DNA of 34,840 bases from Saprospiraceae bacterium (GTDB taxonomy: Bacteria; Bacteroidota; Bacteroidia; Chitinophagales; Saprospiraceae). Position numbers and translations under genes: made by a program. The DNA lies in contig JAHDEL010000039.1 in NCBI GenBank assembly GCA_020628855.1, positions 1 through 34,840 of the forward strand, in the 5' to 3' direction. Positions 15,674-24,287 of the stretch are shown in pieces; the stretch's first letter is position 1, and every line of letters starts with the position of its first letter. Below the pieces are notes generated by a model, which saw only the letters and a program-made list of their open reading frames with translations, was not told the origin of the DNA and made no database searches.

Positions 15674-18600
15674 CTATCTGATTAATGTAATATTCCCTTG
15701 TTTTGTTTGCAATCCACAATCTGCTACCTGTATTGAAATGAAATAAGCATACACTTCCGAATCAACAGGTTTGCCATCGAAATTGCCATCCCAGCCATTT
15801 TGTGGGTCAGTATTGTCATAAATGAGGTTGCCCCAGCGATTATAAATCTTAAACTCAACAATTTCTATTGCTTCGCTATCTAATCCTATTGGAACTGGAA
15901 AAAAGAAGTCATTGGTATCGTCTCCATTTGGGGTAAAGACATTAGGCATCAAAAAACCCTTATCTAAGGCTTCAATAACTACTTCATTTGTTACTTCAGT
16001 AAAGCAGCCTGAAGCAGTGTTAATAGCTTTCATAACAATGCCAATCACACCTTCTGTCGTAAATTCGTGTATAACTTCTGATCCTGTATTTACACTACCA
16101 TCACTAAATTCCCAAAGAAAACTATCAGCCTGTTCACTTAAGCCTTCAAGAATTACAGAAAGACCACAGAATGCATCACTTGCTTCAATACGGAGTTCGG
16201 CTTCAATAGTGTTAATGTTTATTGGTTGTTCTACGATGTGTTCACAACCATTCAGCTCTGATTTGAGAATACACTTGATAATTGTATTTCCAGTTTGAGG
16301 AACAAAGGAGTATATGTGTTCCACTGGATTGGCATTTTCGGCAAGTGTGCCGTCTCCTAGATCCCAAGTGAAAGTATTGACATCAACTTGATTAATAAGC
16401 TCCAGCATGATAGGATCACCCAAGCAAATCGAATCCACATCTAATATAATCTCTCCTTCAGGCCCCACCAGCGTAAAGTCAGTTGAAGTAGTGTCCATAC
16501 ATCCATAGATCGATTCTATCAGGAGAGTAACCTCATGAGTACCTTTAGGGAAGGTGAAGGATGGTTCTTTGATAAAACGAACTTCATCTTCTTCTCCCAT
16601 GAACCAAGTGTAAATCACCGTCCCATCAGTCGTGCTAAGATCAGTAAAGTCGATAATTTCTGGGTGGCAGATTGGATCAAGTGAATCTACACTTGTAGAA
16701 AATGCCGCTATTGGTAAAGCGTATGCACTCGCTTCAATAGTACTGCTTCTGATACAACCATTTTCAGTATGAAAACAATCCAAGGTAACAGTATAGTCAC
16801 CAGCTTGCTCATAGATGTGAGTAATGGAAGAACCTAGTTGTGTCGTACCATCGCCCATACTCCACACACAGTTACAATCTTCTTCTTGAATATCTTCAAA
16901 TCTGACGAAGAGCGAAATCTCATCACCAAGACATACTTTAGCACTTCCTACCACACCAATGTCTATAGCAAAATCAAAGTAATCATAACTTTGGCTCACA
17001 GATGCTGAACAACCAAATTCGTCCTCTATGGATAATGTGATAGTAAGCACTGAGTCTTCTGGTATTGAAGTGAGTACCAGTTCAGGCTCCCAAATATCCT
17101 CTAAGAACACTTCACCACTTACCCACGAGTAATTTGCGATACCTAGTTCTGCAAAACTCGAATTTATCAATTGGACTTCACCAGGTATGCAGAGTGAGTC
17201 ATGGGACAGAGAGAAACCTACTTCTAGCTCTGGTACATTCAATGTCAAAGAATCCACAGCAGTACAACCATTCATATCTGTGACTTCCAAATACATAATA
17301 TGTTCTCCTGGAGGAAAAATCCAATCAAATGTATCAATATCAGTTACATGAGTACGAATAGCTCTACTGTAGTATCTATAACCAGAATAGCTGTCTGTGT
17401 CTACATCTGTGGAGCCACTTGCATCAAATGTTACAACTTCTCCAGGACATGCAATCTCAGGTCCTGTTAATGAGGCAGTAAGAGATCTAATATGTATGCT
17501 GTCAATGTCGAGAGCAGGATCACAGCCTTCCCCATTCTGGGTAATCAGTGTGACTTCGTAATCACCCGTTTGCTCAAATGTATAGTCAAAACTTGCTGCA
17601 TTACTTACTTCTTCTCCTTCGATTAACCATGAAATAGCATCACCAACGGATCCATCAGACCAAAAGGAGACAATAAAAGGCGTGGTGCAATCTATTCGAT
17701 AATGCAATTCAGCATAAGGACCTATAATATGTAGAGAGTCTGTCAATTGAATGGTGTTGTAGCAACCATTATACTCTGTCATGATGATCGGGTTATAGGA
17801 GCCAGGGATAGAGGTAACTTCGTAGAAGTCATTTCCGCAAAGACTTGTGATTCCATTGCCTCCAGCGAGATACCATGAATCAAGCCTTTCATCAGCTGAA
17901 ATCAATGCTCCAGTTATACTGTCTCCAGCACAAATGACCTGCTCATCAAATACAAATTCTGCTTCTACAGGTACGCCTATTGTTATCCAAGTCCCAAAAG
18001 AAGTGTCTCTACATCCTTCGATATTTTCAATAATAAGTTTAGCATAATATTCTCCAGGTTCAGTGTAGATGTGTGTTAGTTCATCTGCTTCGTTCTGCTC
18101 AATGATTGTACCATCGCCAAGATCCCACTGCCAGTAATTCACATCAAATACAGACTCAGTAATGTCTATAAATGAAACCTCTAAAGGTGCACAGCCATTA
18201 TTAGGTGCTGCTAAGAAGCACGCATTTGGTTTTGCATTGCGATAGAACTTTTCCTCGTAAGCAGTACAGCCTGCTTGTGAGACTACGCTCAAAGAGTAGG
18301 GTATTGCTAATTCTCTGTTTGCATAGAATGAATCTTGACTAGGACAAATAATTGTATCCGTATATGTTGGAGACTCTGTGGCTTGACCATTCCAAAAATA
18401 TGTGACGTAGTGATTCTCCTCTGCAATCAATGTTGGAGTCTGAACATCAGCACAACCTATTGGAGGATCAAATGTAAAATTGGCATTGGGTAATTCGACA
18501 TAGATTGAAAAAGTAGAATCCAGAACACAGTTTGGGGTATAGTAGCATAAGTAAGTGAACAGTTTTTCTCCAGGTTCTTCAAACCTGGCAGTGACAATCA

Positions 18601-19513
18601 GTGGATCACCTACATTAGGGTTCAATAGGTCATTTGGCAATATCCACTCATGATGTATGCAAGCAGTGTCACCAATAAAGACAGCTAGTTCGTCAATGCA
18701 GATGGTGTCTGGCGGATCAAAAATGACTTCTGTTTTCTCACCTGTATATATTGTGTCGAAAAGGGTAGTCGAGCATCCATTTTCGTCTTCTACAAAAAGA
18801 CTGACAGGAAATGAGCCAGACTCGGTAAAGTTAATGGGATCAGGAAATTGGTTAGAGGATGTGGTACCGTTGCCTAAGTTCCAGAAATAGCTAGTGCCGT
18901 CCTCATGTGCTGTATTATTTTCAAAAGTGACTGTGGTAGGCAACTCGCATTCTGCTGAGTAATTGAGATTAAATGCAGCATTTAGCCTTGAAGTCTTTAT
19001 GAGGTCTTCACTTGTTAGTATTTGATCACATTCAAGCAAGTTGGTAGTCACTTCTACAGAGACGTCAAATACACCTGATTGTGTGTAAATGTGGGCAATA
19101 CTCTCCTCACTAGCTGATACACCATCACCAAAAATCCATCTATATCCTGTAATTGTGATTTCTGGATGGTGAATCACTTCAACATCAAAATTGACTTCCA
19201 AAGGAATACACCCTTCAGTAGTATCTGCAAGAATAGTTATTTCTAGATCCGGATAGACGGTGATATCTATGGTTCCAATCAATGAGCCACCGTTATCATC
19301 AAATAACTTTGCTTCAAATTCGCCAGCACTTGTATAGATATGAGTTGGGTTCTGAAGATTGCTCGATGTCAAATCCCCAAAATCCCAATAGTAATTAGCA
19401 AGTTCTGGACCTGTGAAATTGACTTCAAGAGGTATACACCCTCTATCAATGTCAGATGTCTGACCGAAGACTACTGAAGCACAGAGAAGTAATATGAGTA
19501 TTCTAATCACCAT
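15674..19513 (-). CDS. Giant PKD-repeat surface protein with T9SS type B (gliding-motility type) sorting domain
   Basis: A 1279-residue exported protein with signal peptide (MVIRILILLLCASVVFG). At least ten PKD-like Ig domains follow in tandem, recognised by WDFGDLTSS, WIFGDGVSAS, WNLGNGTTSS, WDLGDGTIIE, WSMGDGTTQL, WDLGDGTLAE and WEFSDGSVNT, each followed by a HIYTxxGxYxVxL-type strand. Many contain paired Cys. The last 95 residues are the type B sorting domain (FLMPNVFTPNGDDTNDFFFP, FKIYNRWGNLIYDN, GWDGNFDGKPVDSEVYAYFI). The plan is that of SprB-like adhesins, which depend on PorP/SprF partners, and such a gene lies two positions upstream. ATG 19513 sits inside the end of the pappalysin-like gene (ATGGTGA, 7-base overlap), so the genes are translationally linked. 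Probably an adhesin or structural surface protein. Confidence 0.92.
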   Translation of the reverse strand: MVIRILILLLCASVVFGQTSDIDRGCIPLEVNFTGPELANYYWDFGDLTSSNLQNPTHIYTSAGEFEAKLFDDNGGSLIGTIDITVYPDLEITILADTTEGCIPLEVNFDVEVIHHPEITITGYRWIFGDGVSASEESIAHIYTQSGVFDVSVEVTTNLLECDQILTSEDLIKTSRLNAAFNLNYSAECELPTTVTFENNTAHEDGTSYFWNLGNGTTSSNQFPDPINFTESGSFPVSLFVEDENGCSTTLFDTIYTGEKTEVIFDPPDTICIDELAVFIGDTACIHHEWILPNDLLNPNVGDPLIVTARFEEPGEKLFTYLCYYTPNCVLDSTFSIYVELPNANFTFDPPIGCADVQTPTLIAEENHYVTYFWNGQATESPTYTDTIICPSQDSFYANRELAIPYSLSVVSQAGCTAYEEKFYRNAKPNACFLAAPNNGCAPLEVSFIDITESVFDVNYWQWDLGDGTIIEQNEADELTHIYTEPGEYYAKLIIENIEGCRDTSFGTWITIGVPVEAEFVFDEQVICAGDSITGALISADERLDSWYLAGGNGITSLCGNDFYEVTSIPGSYNPIIMTEYNGCYNTIQLTDSLHIIGPYAELHYRIDCTTPFIVSFWSDGSVGDAISWLIEGEEVSNAASFDYTFEQTGDYEVTLITQNGEGCDPALDIDSIHIRSLTASLTGPEIACPGEVVTFDASGSTDVDTDSYSGYRYYSRAIRTHVTDIDTFDWIFPPGEHIMYLEVTDMNGCTAVDSLTLNVPELEVGFSLSHDSLCIPGEVQLINSSFAELGIANYSWVSGEVFLEDIWEPELVLTSIPEDSVLTITLSIEDEFGCSASVSQSYDYFDFAIDIGVVGSAKVCLGDEISLFVRFEDIQEEDCNCVWSMGDGTTQLGSSITHIYEQAGDYTVTLDCFHTENGCIRSSTIEASAYALPIAAFSTSVDSLDPICHPEIIDFTDLSTTDGTVIYTWFMGEEDEVRFIKEPSFTFPKGTHEVTLLIESIYGCMDTTSTDFTLVGPEGEIILDVDSICLGDPIMLELINQVDVNTFTWDLGDGTLAENANPVEHIYSFVPQTGNTIIKCILKSELNGCEHIVEQPININTIEAELRIEASDAFCGLSVILEGLSEQADSFLWEFSDGSVNTGSEVIHEFTTEGVIGIVMKAINTASGCFTEVTNEVVIEALDKGFLMPNVFTPNGDDTNDFFFPVPIGLDSEAIEIVEFKIYNRWGNLIYDNTDPQNGWDGNFDGKPVDSEVYAYFISIQVADCGLQTKQGNITLIR

Positions 19514-20292
19514 ATTTCGAAGTCTAAAGATGAATACACCTCAACCATTCTTAGGAATTGCTGCCGAGTAAATCCTTTTCTGCAGAGTCTGTAGCCAGAC
19601 ATGACATTCCCCACTTGAGGATTATAGAGTTCGCCATTAGCATCAGTTTCTGAAACATTGATAAACTTACATTCTGATGTCCATTGTACTAGGGGACTGA
19701 AATTGTATGGATCTGCTGGCGTATCGCAGAGTCTATCTCCAGCAGTCGCACAATTACTTCCATCTACGAGCTCAACTGTGAAGCCTTCGAAAGTATCATA
19801 CAAACCTAAGATATGCCCGAACACATGAGCAAGACCACCTCCATCACAACCTTTAGCTAGAAAGCCAAAAGCCGTCTCAGGAGATGTTATACCTTCAAAG
19901 TTTCCAACATGACATGGATCTGGGCTTGCAACCGTCGAAGCAAGAAAGATATTAATCATGTGGTCACGATTAAAGTGCTCAGCAGATTTCTGCATTCTGC
20001 CTACTGTCAAACTATCAAAGGAATAATTCTCAATTGTGTCAATGCTGCAATAGCCGAATGACATACAAATTGGCTCGAAGAAAAGATTTGCTTCGATAAA
20101 TAATGTGTCTATCTCTTCCTGCGTGATATTTGCATTTCCTAGACGATCCAAGGGAAGATGTAAAGCCACATTGAAGTGCTTGTCTACACAGGGTAGATCT
20201 TCAAAAGTGTAATGGATTTCTTGCCCGAAACTACTTTGACTTAGGAGTAGAGTCAAGAGAAAAATCACGCTAAGTTTTATAATCTTGGGCAT
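19507..20292 (-). CDS. Pappalysin-like (M43) secreted protein with destroyed active site
   Basis: A 261-residue exported protein (signal peptide to about residue 23, SSFGQ). The family context is clear: INIFLAST, GLAHVFGHILGLYDTFEG, DRLCDTPADP, a Met-turn NVMSGYRLC, then GFTRQQFLRM. In active M43 peptidases the zinc motif is HExxHxxGxxH. Here it reads H156-V-F-G-H160...D166, so the catalytic Glu is Val (GTG) and the third zinc ligand His is Asp (GAT). Each differs by one base from the canonical codon. The rest of the fold appears intact, the frame is open and the gene overlaps both neighbours, so it is probably a maintained pseudoenzyme rather than a decaying gene. It has no T9SS sorting domain. 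Likely a partner or chaperone for the adjacent PKD protein (inference). Confidence 0.83.
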   Translation of the reverse strand: MPKIIKLSVIFLLTLLLSQSSFGQEIHYTFEDLPCVDKHFNVALHLPLDRLGNANITQEEIDTLFIEANLFFEPICMSFGYCSIDTIENYSFDSLTVGRMQKSAEHFNRDHMINIFLASTVASPDPCHVGNFEGITSPETAFGFLAKGCDGGGLAHVFGHILGLYDTFEGFTVELVDGSNCATAGDRLCDTPADPYNFSPLVQWTSECKFINVSETDANGELYNPQVGNVMSGYRLCRKGFTRQQFLRMVEVYSSLDFEIW

Positions 20293-21308
20293 AATAGTAT
20301 GGGTGTGACTTCTGGTTTGCGAAACAGTGTTATAATCTTATAGGCACTTAATTCAAATGCTCCAACTCCAGCATTGTATTTTCTAGCACTGGATATGGTT
20401 GCATCATAGGTAAATGCTACGGCCCAGCTTGGTTTGCTATATTCGAATGAAAGCAATAAGGCATCTTGATACCTATAGCCTAAGCCAATTCCGAGCTTAG
20501 TATTGGAGTCTTTACTGAGTTTATATGTGAGGTCTGCTTTACCAATAATGTTATAAGCAGTTGATTGAAATGAAGCATAGAGTGACCATCTGAAGAGTAC
20601 TCTTTGTTTACCTCTGCTCTGAGTGCTCAAGGCAGCATTCCACCTTCTGCTGATGACATTGTCAGATGTGGGGCTAGTAAGATTTTGGAGACTTATACCA
20701 AAAGTTGTCATCCTTTGTTTTGATGCTATAGCATAGCTTAATCCAAGATGGAAATTTCTTTGTAGTTCAGAATAGTCCTCTAAGAATATTCTATCTGGAG
20801 AACTAGCTACTTGACCTGCTAACTCATCACCTAATTGGAGCTGTCCATTGCCAAGTTGTCTTTGATAGAATGAAATGCCTCCACCAATTGAGAAGTAATT
20901 AGCAGATTGCTTTGAACCTAAATGGTAAGCAATACTTGGATTTATTTCATTGAATAGATACGATAAAGCTCCTGATCTATCGGTAACGATCTGAGCTCCC
21001 CCTGAAATCCAATCGGTCTCTCTCAAACCTGCCATTGACCCATCAATGTAAATAAGACCCGTCTGAAACGGTTGTTCAATAAAGGTCCTCCACTGTTCTC
21101 TCATGGCTCCCCCTATCCGTAGATTACCTCTAAAGTTGCCACATTCAGCAGCATTTAATGTAAGCGGTGCAAAGCCATAATTGCTGAGATGATGGTCTTG
21201 AGATGAAAGAGGATTTGCAATACTCAAAGTAAAATACAGAAGACTAATCTTAAGCAGAGAAGTTGGAATCAATAAAGCACTTTTGTTATGGCATTGGTTA
21301 ACCATCAT
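20277..21308 (-). CDS. PorP/SprF-family type IX secretion outer-membrane protein
   Basis: A 343-residue beta-barrel protein of the PorP/SprF family. The N-terminal leader ends near NPLSSQ (about residue 36). The mature start HHLSNYGFAPLTLNAAECGN is the family's 'Q-Y-x-x-x-P-x-x-x-NPA' opening, followed by RIGGAMREQWRTF. The later ISFYQRQLGNGQLQLGD, RNFHLGLSYAI and LGIGLGYRYQDALLLSFEYS are barrel strands, with the typical glycine-rich end (YNAGVGAFELSAYKI). In Flavobacterium SprF is needed to export or attach the SprB adhesin, and PorP/SprF paralogues commonly sit beside genes with type B sorting domains. Here it overlaps the pappalysin-like gene by 16 bases and precedes the PKD gene, so it is probably their dedicated T9SS partner. 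Confidence 0.9.
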   Translation of the reverse strand: MMVNQCHNKSALLIPTSLLKISLLYFTLSIANPLSSQDHHLSNYGFAPLTLNAAECGNFRGNLRIGGAMREQWRTFIEQPFQTGLIYIDGSMAGLRETDWISGGAQIVTDRSGALSYLFNEINPSIAYHLGSKQSANYFSIGGGISFYQRQLGNGQLQLGDELAGQVASSPDRIFLEDYSELQRNFHLGLSYAIASKQRMTTFGISLQNLTSPTSDNVISRRWNAALSTQSRGKQRVLFRWSLYASFQSTAYNIIGKADLTYKLSKDSNTKLGIGLGYRYQDALLLSFEYSKPSWAVAFTYDATISSARKYNAGVGAFELSAYKIITLFRKPEVTPILLCPRL

Positions 21309-21351
21309 TTCTTAAGACCGAATATTTAGTTTCGGCGTCTACTCTATAAAG

Positions 21352-23145
21352 CTAAAAAACATTATTGAACCCTATGTGAACCTTGGGTTGTGTAATATTA
21401 AATGCATTTTCGTTGAATTTTGCTACAGCTAATGACAGATTCAGAAGGCCAGCCCTGGTCTCTAAGCTTATCCCGCCACCAATTCCGATGCTTCTGTTTG
21501 ATGCTTTTTGCTCTGTATTGAATACACTATATTCAATGAAGGGTAATGTGATGTGGCTATTTTCACCAATCAATAGGCGATATTCTACCATGCCTTGAAC
21601 TATCCATTGGCTGAAGAATTGCTCTTCATCGAATCCACGCAATGTCTGGCTGCCTCCTATTCTTATGAGTTCGTTTTTTAGAACTGTTTGCTGAGCTAGG
21701 ATTGCTTGAGATCTCATGCCAATTTTGAGCGCAGAATTAGCTCCTAATGCTAAATATTGAGCTGCCTTTACATTGTATTCTGAAATGAAGGAAGTCACAT
21801 TAAGGGTATCATAGCTCGTAGAAAAATCGACGAATTCATCTGCAACACCCTGGATCTGAATATTAGGAATGAGTTTCTTTTGGCCAAGCCTGATCTCGCT
21901 CCTTAGATCGACACCGTGCCTAGGGTTATTTGTATTTTTTATGGTCTGTATTTCAACAGCAATTCCACCCATAAGATGTCTACTGTCAAGTGTATTAGGA
22001 AGTTTTTTTGACTGTAACAATTGTTCTGTATCAATTTCGATGAGTCGATGACTCTTCAGGGTGTTGAATACATGAAGTGTTGTGTTTTTTGTAACTGGCC
22101 AATAGACACCAGAATTGAGATTCAGTTCAAAAAAATCTAGACTCCGACGGAAGATATCGAATTTGACATCTATGCCAAATGGAAGGTCAAAGGGGTATAA
22201 TATACCTGTGTGAATCTGTAGTTTTTGATTTTCAGGACGGAGCTTTTCGAAATCGAAAACAAAGAATTCACCAAAGCCAAGTTTGTTCTGTAAGCGAGCA
22301 AAGAGATCGGCACTGAGGAAGACAGTTCGCCCCTCAATTGCTTCTGTTGGAATTACCCCAAAAAGCAAATCAAATTTACTGTTGTTTACATCATCAATAG
22401 GTAATTTGACTGTGCACCACTTATCAAAAAGAAGCAGTTCTGGATCGCCATTTAAGGTCAGATATTTAAGTTTGTTCAGTGTGGTTTCAATAGCGTCAAC
22501 AGTATTCATGCTGAAGGGATCAGATCGTCTTATCCGAGTTAGTCTATTGATGAAATAGGGTTTTGTTTTTGTATTTCCTGTCAGTTGAATGCTATCAAAG
22601 AGAATCTGTTTGCCTGGCTGTAAATTCCATGAGCCGATGAGGTCGGTTTGGTCTAACCCTATACTATCAAGTCTTAAAGATGCAAGTGGGTATCCTTGAT
22701 CAGCATAAAATCTAAGTAGCTTTTGGATTGCTTCAGCACTCTGTTTTGGGTGATAGTCTTCTGTGAGTTGTTGTATCCGAATTCTTGATTCTTGGATTGC
22801 TCGGGTAGGGATGTTTCCTTGTTGTATCCCTGCTGATGTATACCGAGGACCTGTGTTAATATGTGCTGCAAAGGAATCTCCTGAAGTCGTTATACTATCT
22901 AATTCTGCTTCAAAGTATCTCAAGTTTTGCAATTTACCAATGACAGGCTGAAGTAATATCAGTGCCATACTTGAATCATTGCAAGTATAGTCCAGCTGGA
23001 TATCATACGTGTTACTCAATTGTTCATCAATACCAAATATTTCAAGTTGTTGAGAAAAGACAATAGGTACGCTTATCAAGAGGAATAATCCTGACAATAG
23101 AAAGGATAGTGTGTAAGTTTGCGCTATTCGAAATAGAGTCGTCAT
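21352..23145 (-). CDS. Omp85/BamA-superfamily outer-membrane protein with POTRA-like N-terminus
   Basis: A 597-residue outer-membrane protein. ATG 23145 (MTTLFRIAQ) gives a proper signal peptide ending VFSQQ; the frame is open further upstream but would run into hemW. Periplasmic POTRA-like segments occupy about 150-240 (AIQKLLRFYADQGYPLASLR, ILFDSIQLTGNTKTKPYFI). The C-terminal barrel shows NPRHGVDLRSEIRLG and, near residue 500, the family's GGSQTLRGFDEEQFF, corresponding to the conserved (V/L)RGF/Y tip loop. It ends in Phe. It is shorter than BamA and closer to TamA or TpsB-like members, so it is probably a dedicated translocation or assembly factor. The PorP/SprF gene follows after 43 bases, so it may belong to that operon. 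Confidence 0.85.
   Translation of the reverse strand: MTTLFRIAQTYTLSFLLSGLFLLISVPIVFSQQLEIFGIDEQLSNTYDIQLDYTCNDSSMALILLQPVIGKLQNLRYFEAELDSITTSGDSFAAHINTGPRYTSAGIQQGNIPTRAIQESRIRIQQLTEDYHPKQSAEAIQKLLRFYADQGYPLASLRLDSIGLDQTDLIGSWNLQPGKQILFDSIQLTGNTKTKPYFINRLTRIRRSDPFSMNTVDAIETTLNKLKYLTLNGDPELLLFDKWCTVKLPIDDVNNSKFDLLFGVIPTEAIEGRTVFLSADLFARLQNKLGFGEFFVFDFEKLRPENQKLQIHTGILYPFDLPFGIDVKFDIFRRSLDFFELNLNSGVYWPVTKNTTLHVFNTLKSHRLIEIDTEQLLQSKKLPNTLDSRHLMGGIAVEIQTIKNTNNPRHGVDLRSEIRLGQKKLIPNIQIQGVADEFVDFSTSYDTLNVTSFISEYNVKAAQYLALGANSALKIGMRSQAILAQQTVLKNELIRIGGSQTLRGFDEEQFFSQWIVQGMVEYRLLIGENSHITLPFIEYSVFNTEQKASNRSIGIGGGISLETRAGLLNLSLAVAKFNENAFNITQPKVHIGFNNVF
23114..23121 (+). promoter_or_regulatory. Putative -7 element for hemW
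   Basis: TAAGTTTG followed by C matches TAnnTTTG, about 24 bases before the TTG start at 23145 and inside the signal-peptide codons of the Omp85 gene. It supports the TTG start rather than GTG 23109, which would lie upstream of the transcript start. No clear -33 box was found. Confidence 0.42.
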
Positions 23146-24287
23146 TGTTAGTAGAAGCAAACATACCAAGTTATCCTGCCAATGAAGCTGGAATTTATGT
23201 GCATGTGCCATTTTGCCGTAAGGCATGTACTTATTGTAACTTTCATTTTTCTACTTCATTGCATTCGATGGATGCTTTAGTCTCAGCATTACTTCGAGAA
23301 ATCACAATGCGATCTTCCTACTTAGAAGATAAGACAATTTCAACAATCTATTTTGGAGGTGGCACACCATCACTCTTGTCTCAACAGCATTTAGACTCAA
23401 TTATTACTACTATTTATAAGCACTTTTCAGTAAATACTGATGTAGAAATCACTTTGGAGGCAAATCCTGATGACTTAGTAAATGGTAAACTCCAAGAGAT
23501 GATTGCGTTGAATGTCAATCGATTAAGTGTCGGATTACAATCATTTAGAAATGATGTATTACAATGGATGAATCGAGCACATTCAGCAGAGCAAAGCAGG
23601 TCAATTTTAGAAGCATTGGAGTTATATCCAGAATTAGACTATTCTGTTGATCTTATTTTTGGAGTGCCACTAGTGAGTAACTCAGACTGGCAAATTGAAT
23701 TAGAGCAGGTATTAGAGTTTAGGACACCGCATATCAGCTGTTATAACCTGACAGTTGAGGAGAATACAGCACTGTATCATCAAATCAAAAAAGGTCAAAC
23801 CAAGGCTATAGATGAAGGGCAATCTGCAGAACAGTATTCGATCGCACATCAATTCTTAACACAAGCTGGATATGATCATTATGAGATTAGTAATTACGCT
23901 AGAGATGGTCAATATTCACAGCACAATACTGGCTACTGGTTTGGAAAACAATATTTAGGTTTGGGACCTGGAGCACATTCTTTTAATGGTGTTTCGAGAG
24001 CCTGGAATGTTTCCAATAATGCTAAATATATCTCAGAGATACATGCTGAGAGATTGCCATTGACTATAGAACATTTATCTGCAGCAGACAAATACAATGA
24101 AGCAATCATGACAGGCCTCAGGACTCAATGGGGAATAGATAGTGCAATGTTACAGGCTCAAAGTAGAGATCTCATTAACACCATGCTGGCTCAAAACTTT
24201 TGTACACAAATTGGTGATAGGATAGTCTTGACAGAACAAGGTAGACTCCAGTCTGATCGATTGGCATCAGAGTTGTTTATTGCTTAA
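23145..24287 (+). CDS. hemW: HemW, radical SAM heme-binding protein
   Basis: A 380-residue radical SAM protein of the HemN/HemW family. GIYVHVPFCRKACTYCNFHF holds the 4Fe-4S cluster cysteines C24-x3-C28-x2-C31, then YFGGGTPSLL and TLEANPDD (SAM-binding region). SVGLQSFRNDVLQWMNRAHS follows, with the DLIFGVP strand and, at residue 260, HNTGYW, the HNxxYW motif characteristic of HemW. These proteins were long called oxygen-independent coproporphyrinogen oxidase; HemW is now viewed as a heme chaperone lacking that activity. The extra N-terminal Cys of true HemN is not evident. There is no ATG near the conserved start, so TTG 23145 is preferred. The gene shares one base with the divergent Omp85 start codon and its stop overlaps the convergent CotH gene. 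Confidence 0.92.
   Translation: MLVEANIPSYPANEAGIYVHVPFCRKACTYCNFHFSTSLHSMDALVSALLREITMRSSYLEDKTISTIYFGGGTPSLLSQQHLDSIITTIYKHFSVNTDVEITLEANPDDLVNGKLQEMIALNVNRLSVGLQSFRNDVLQWMNRAHSAEQSRSILEALELYPELDYSVDLIFGVPLVSNSDWQIELEQVLEFRTPHISCYNLTVEENTALYHQIKKGQTKAIDEGQSAEQYSIAHQFLTQAGYDHYEISNYARDGQYSQHNTGYWFGKQYLGLGPGAHSFNGVSRAWNVSNNAKYISEIHAERLPLTIEHLSAADKYNEAIMTGLRTQWGIDSAMLQAQSRDLINTMLAQNFCTQIGDRIVLTEQGRLQSDRLASELFIA
23158..23165 (-). promoter_or_regulatory. Putative -7 element for the Omp85-family gene
   Basis: The minus strand reads TATGTTTG followed by C, matching TAnnTTTG, 13 bases before the ATG at 23145 and inside the first codons of hemW. The leader would be very short. No clear -33 box was found. 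Confidence 0.4.

Noticed and set aside
15912-16298. 128-codon open frame on the plus strand
   Set aside because: Lies antisense to the PKD protein's C-terminal part, has low-complexity Ser/Thr-rich translation and no recognisable domain; a shadow frame.
23109-23144. GTG start 12 codons upstream for hemW
   Set aside because: It would extend the protein with residues not typical of HemW, overlap the divergent gene by 37 bases and lie upstream of the likely -7 element; TTG 23145 is preferred.
23146-23226. Upstream extension of the Omp85-family gene by 27 codons
   Set aside because: It lies antisense to conserved hemW codons and has no signal-peptide character; ATG 23145 directly precedes a proper leader.
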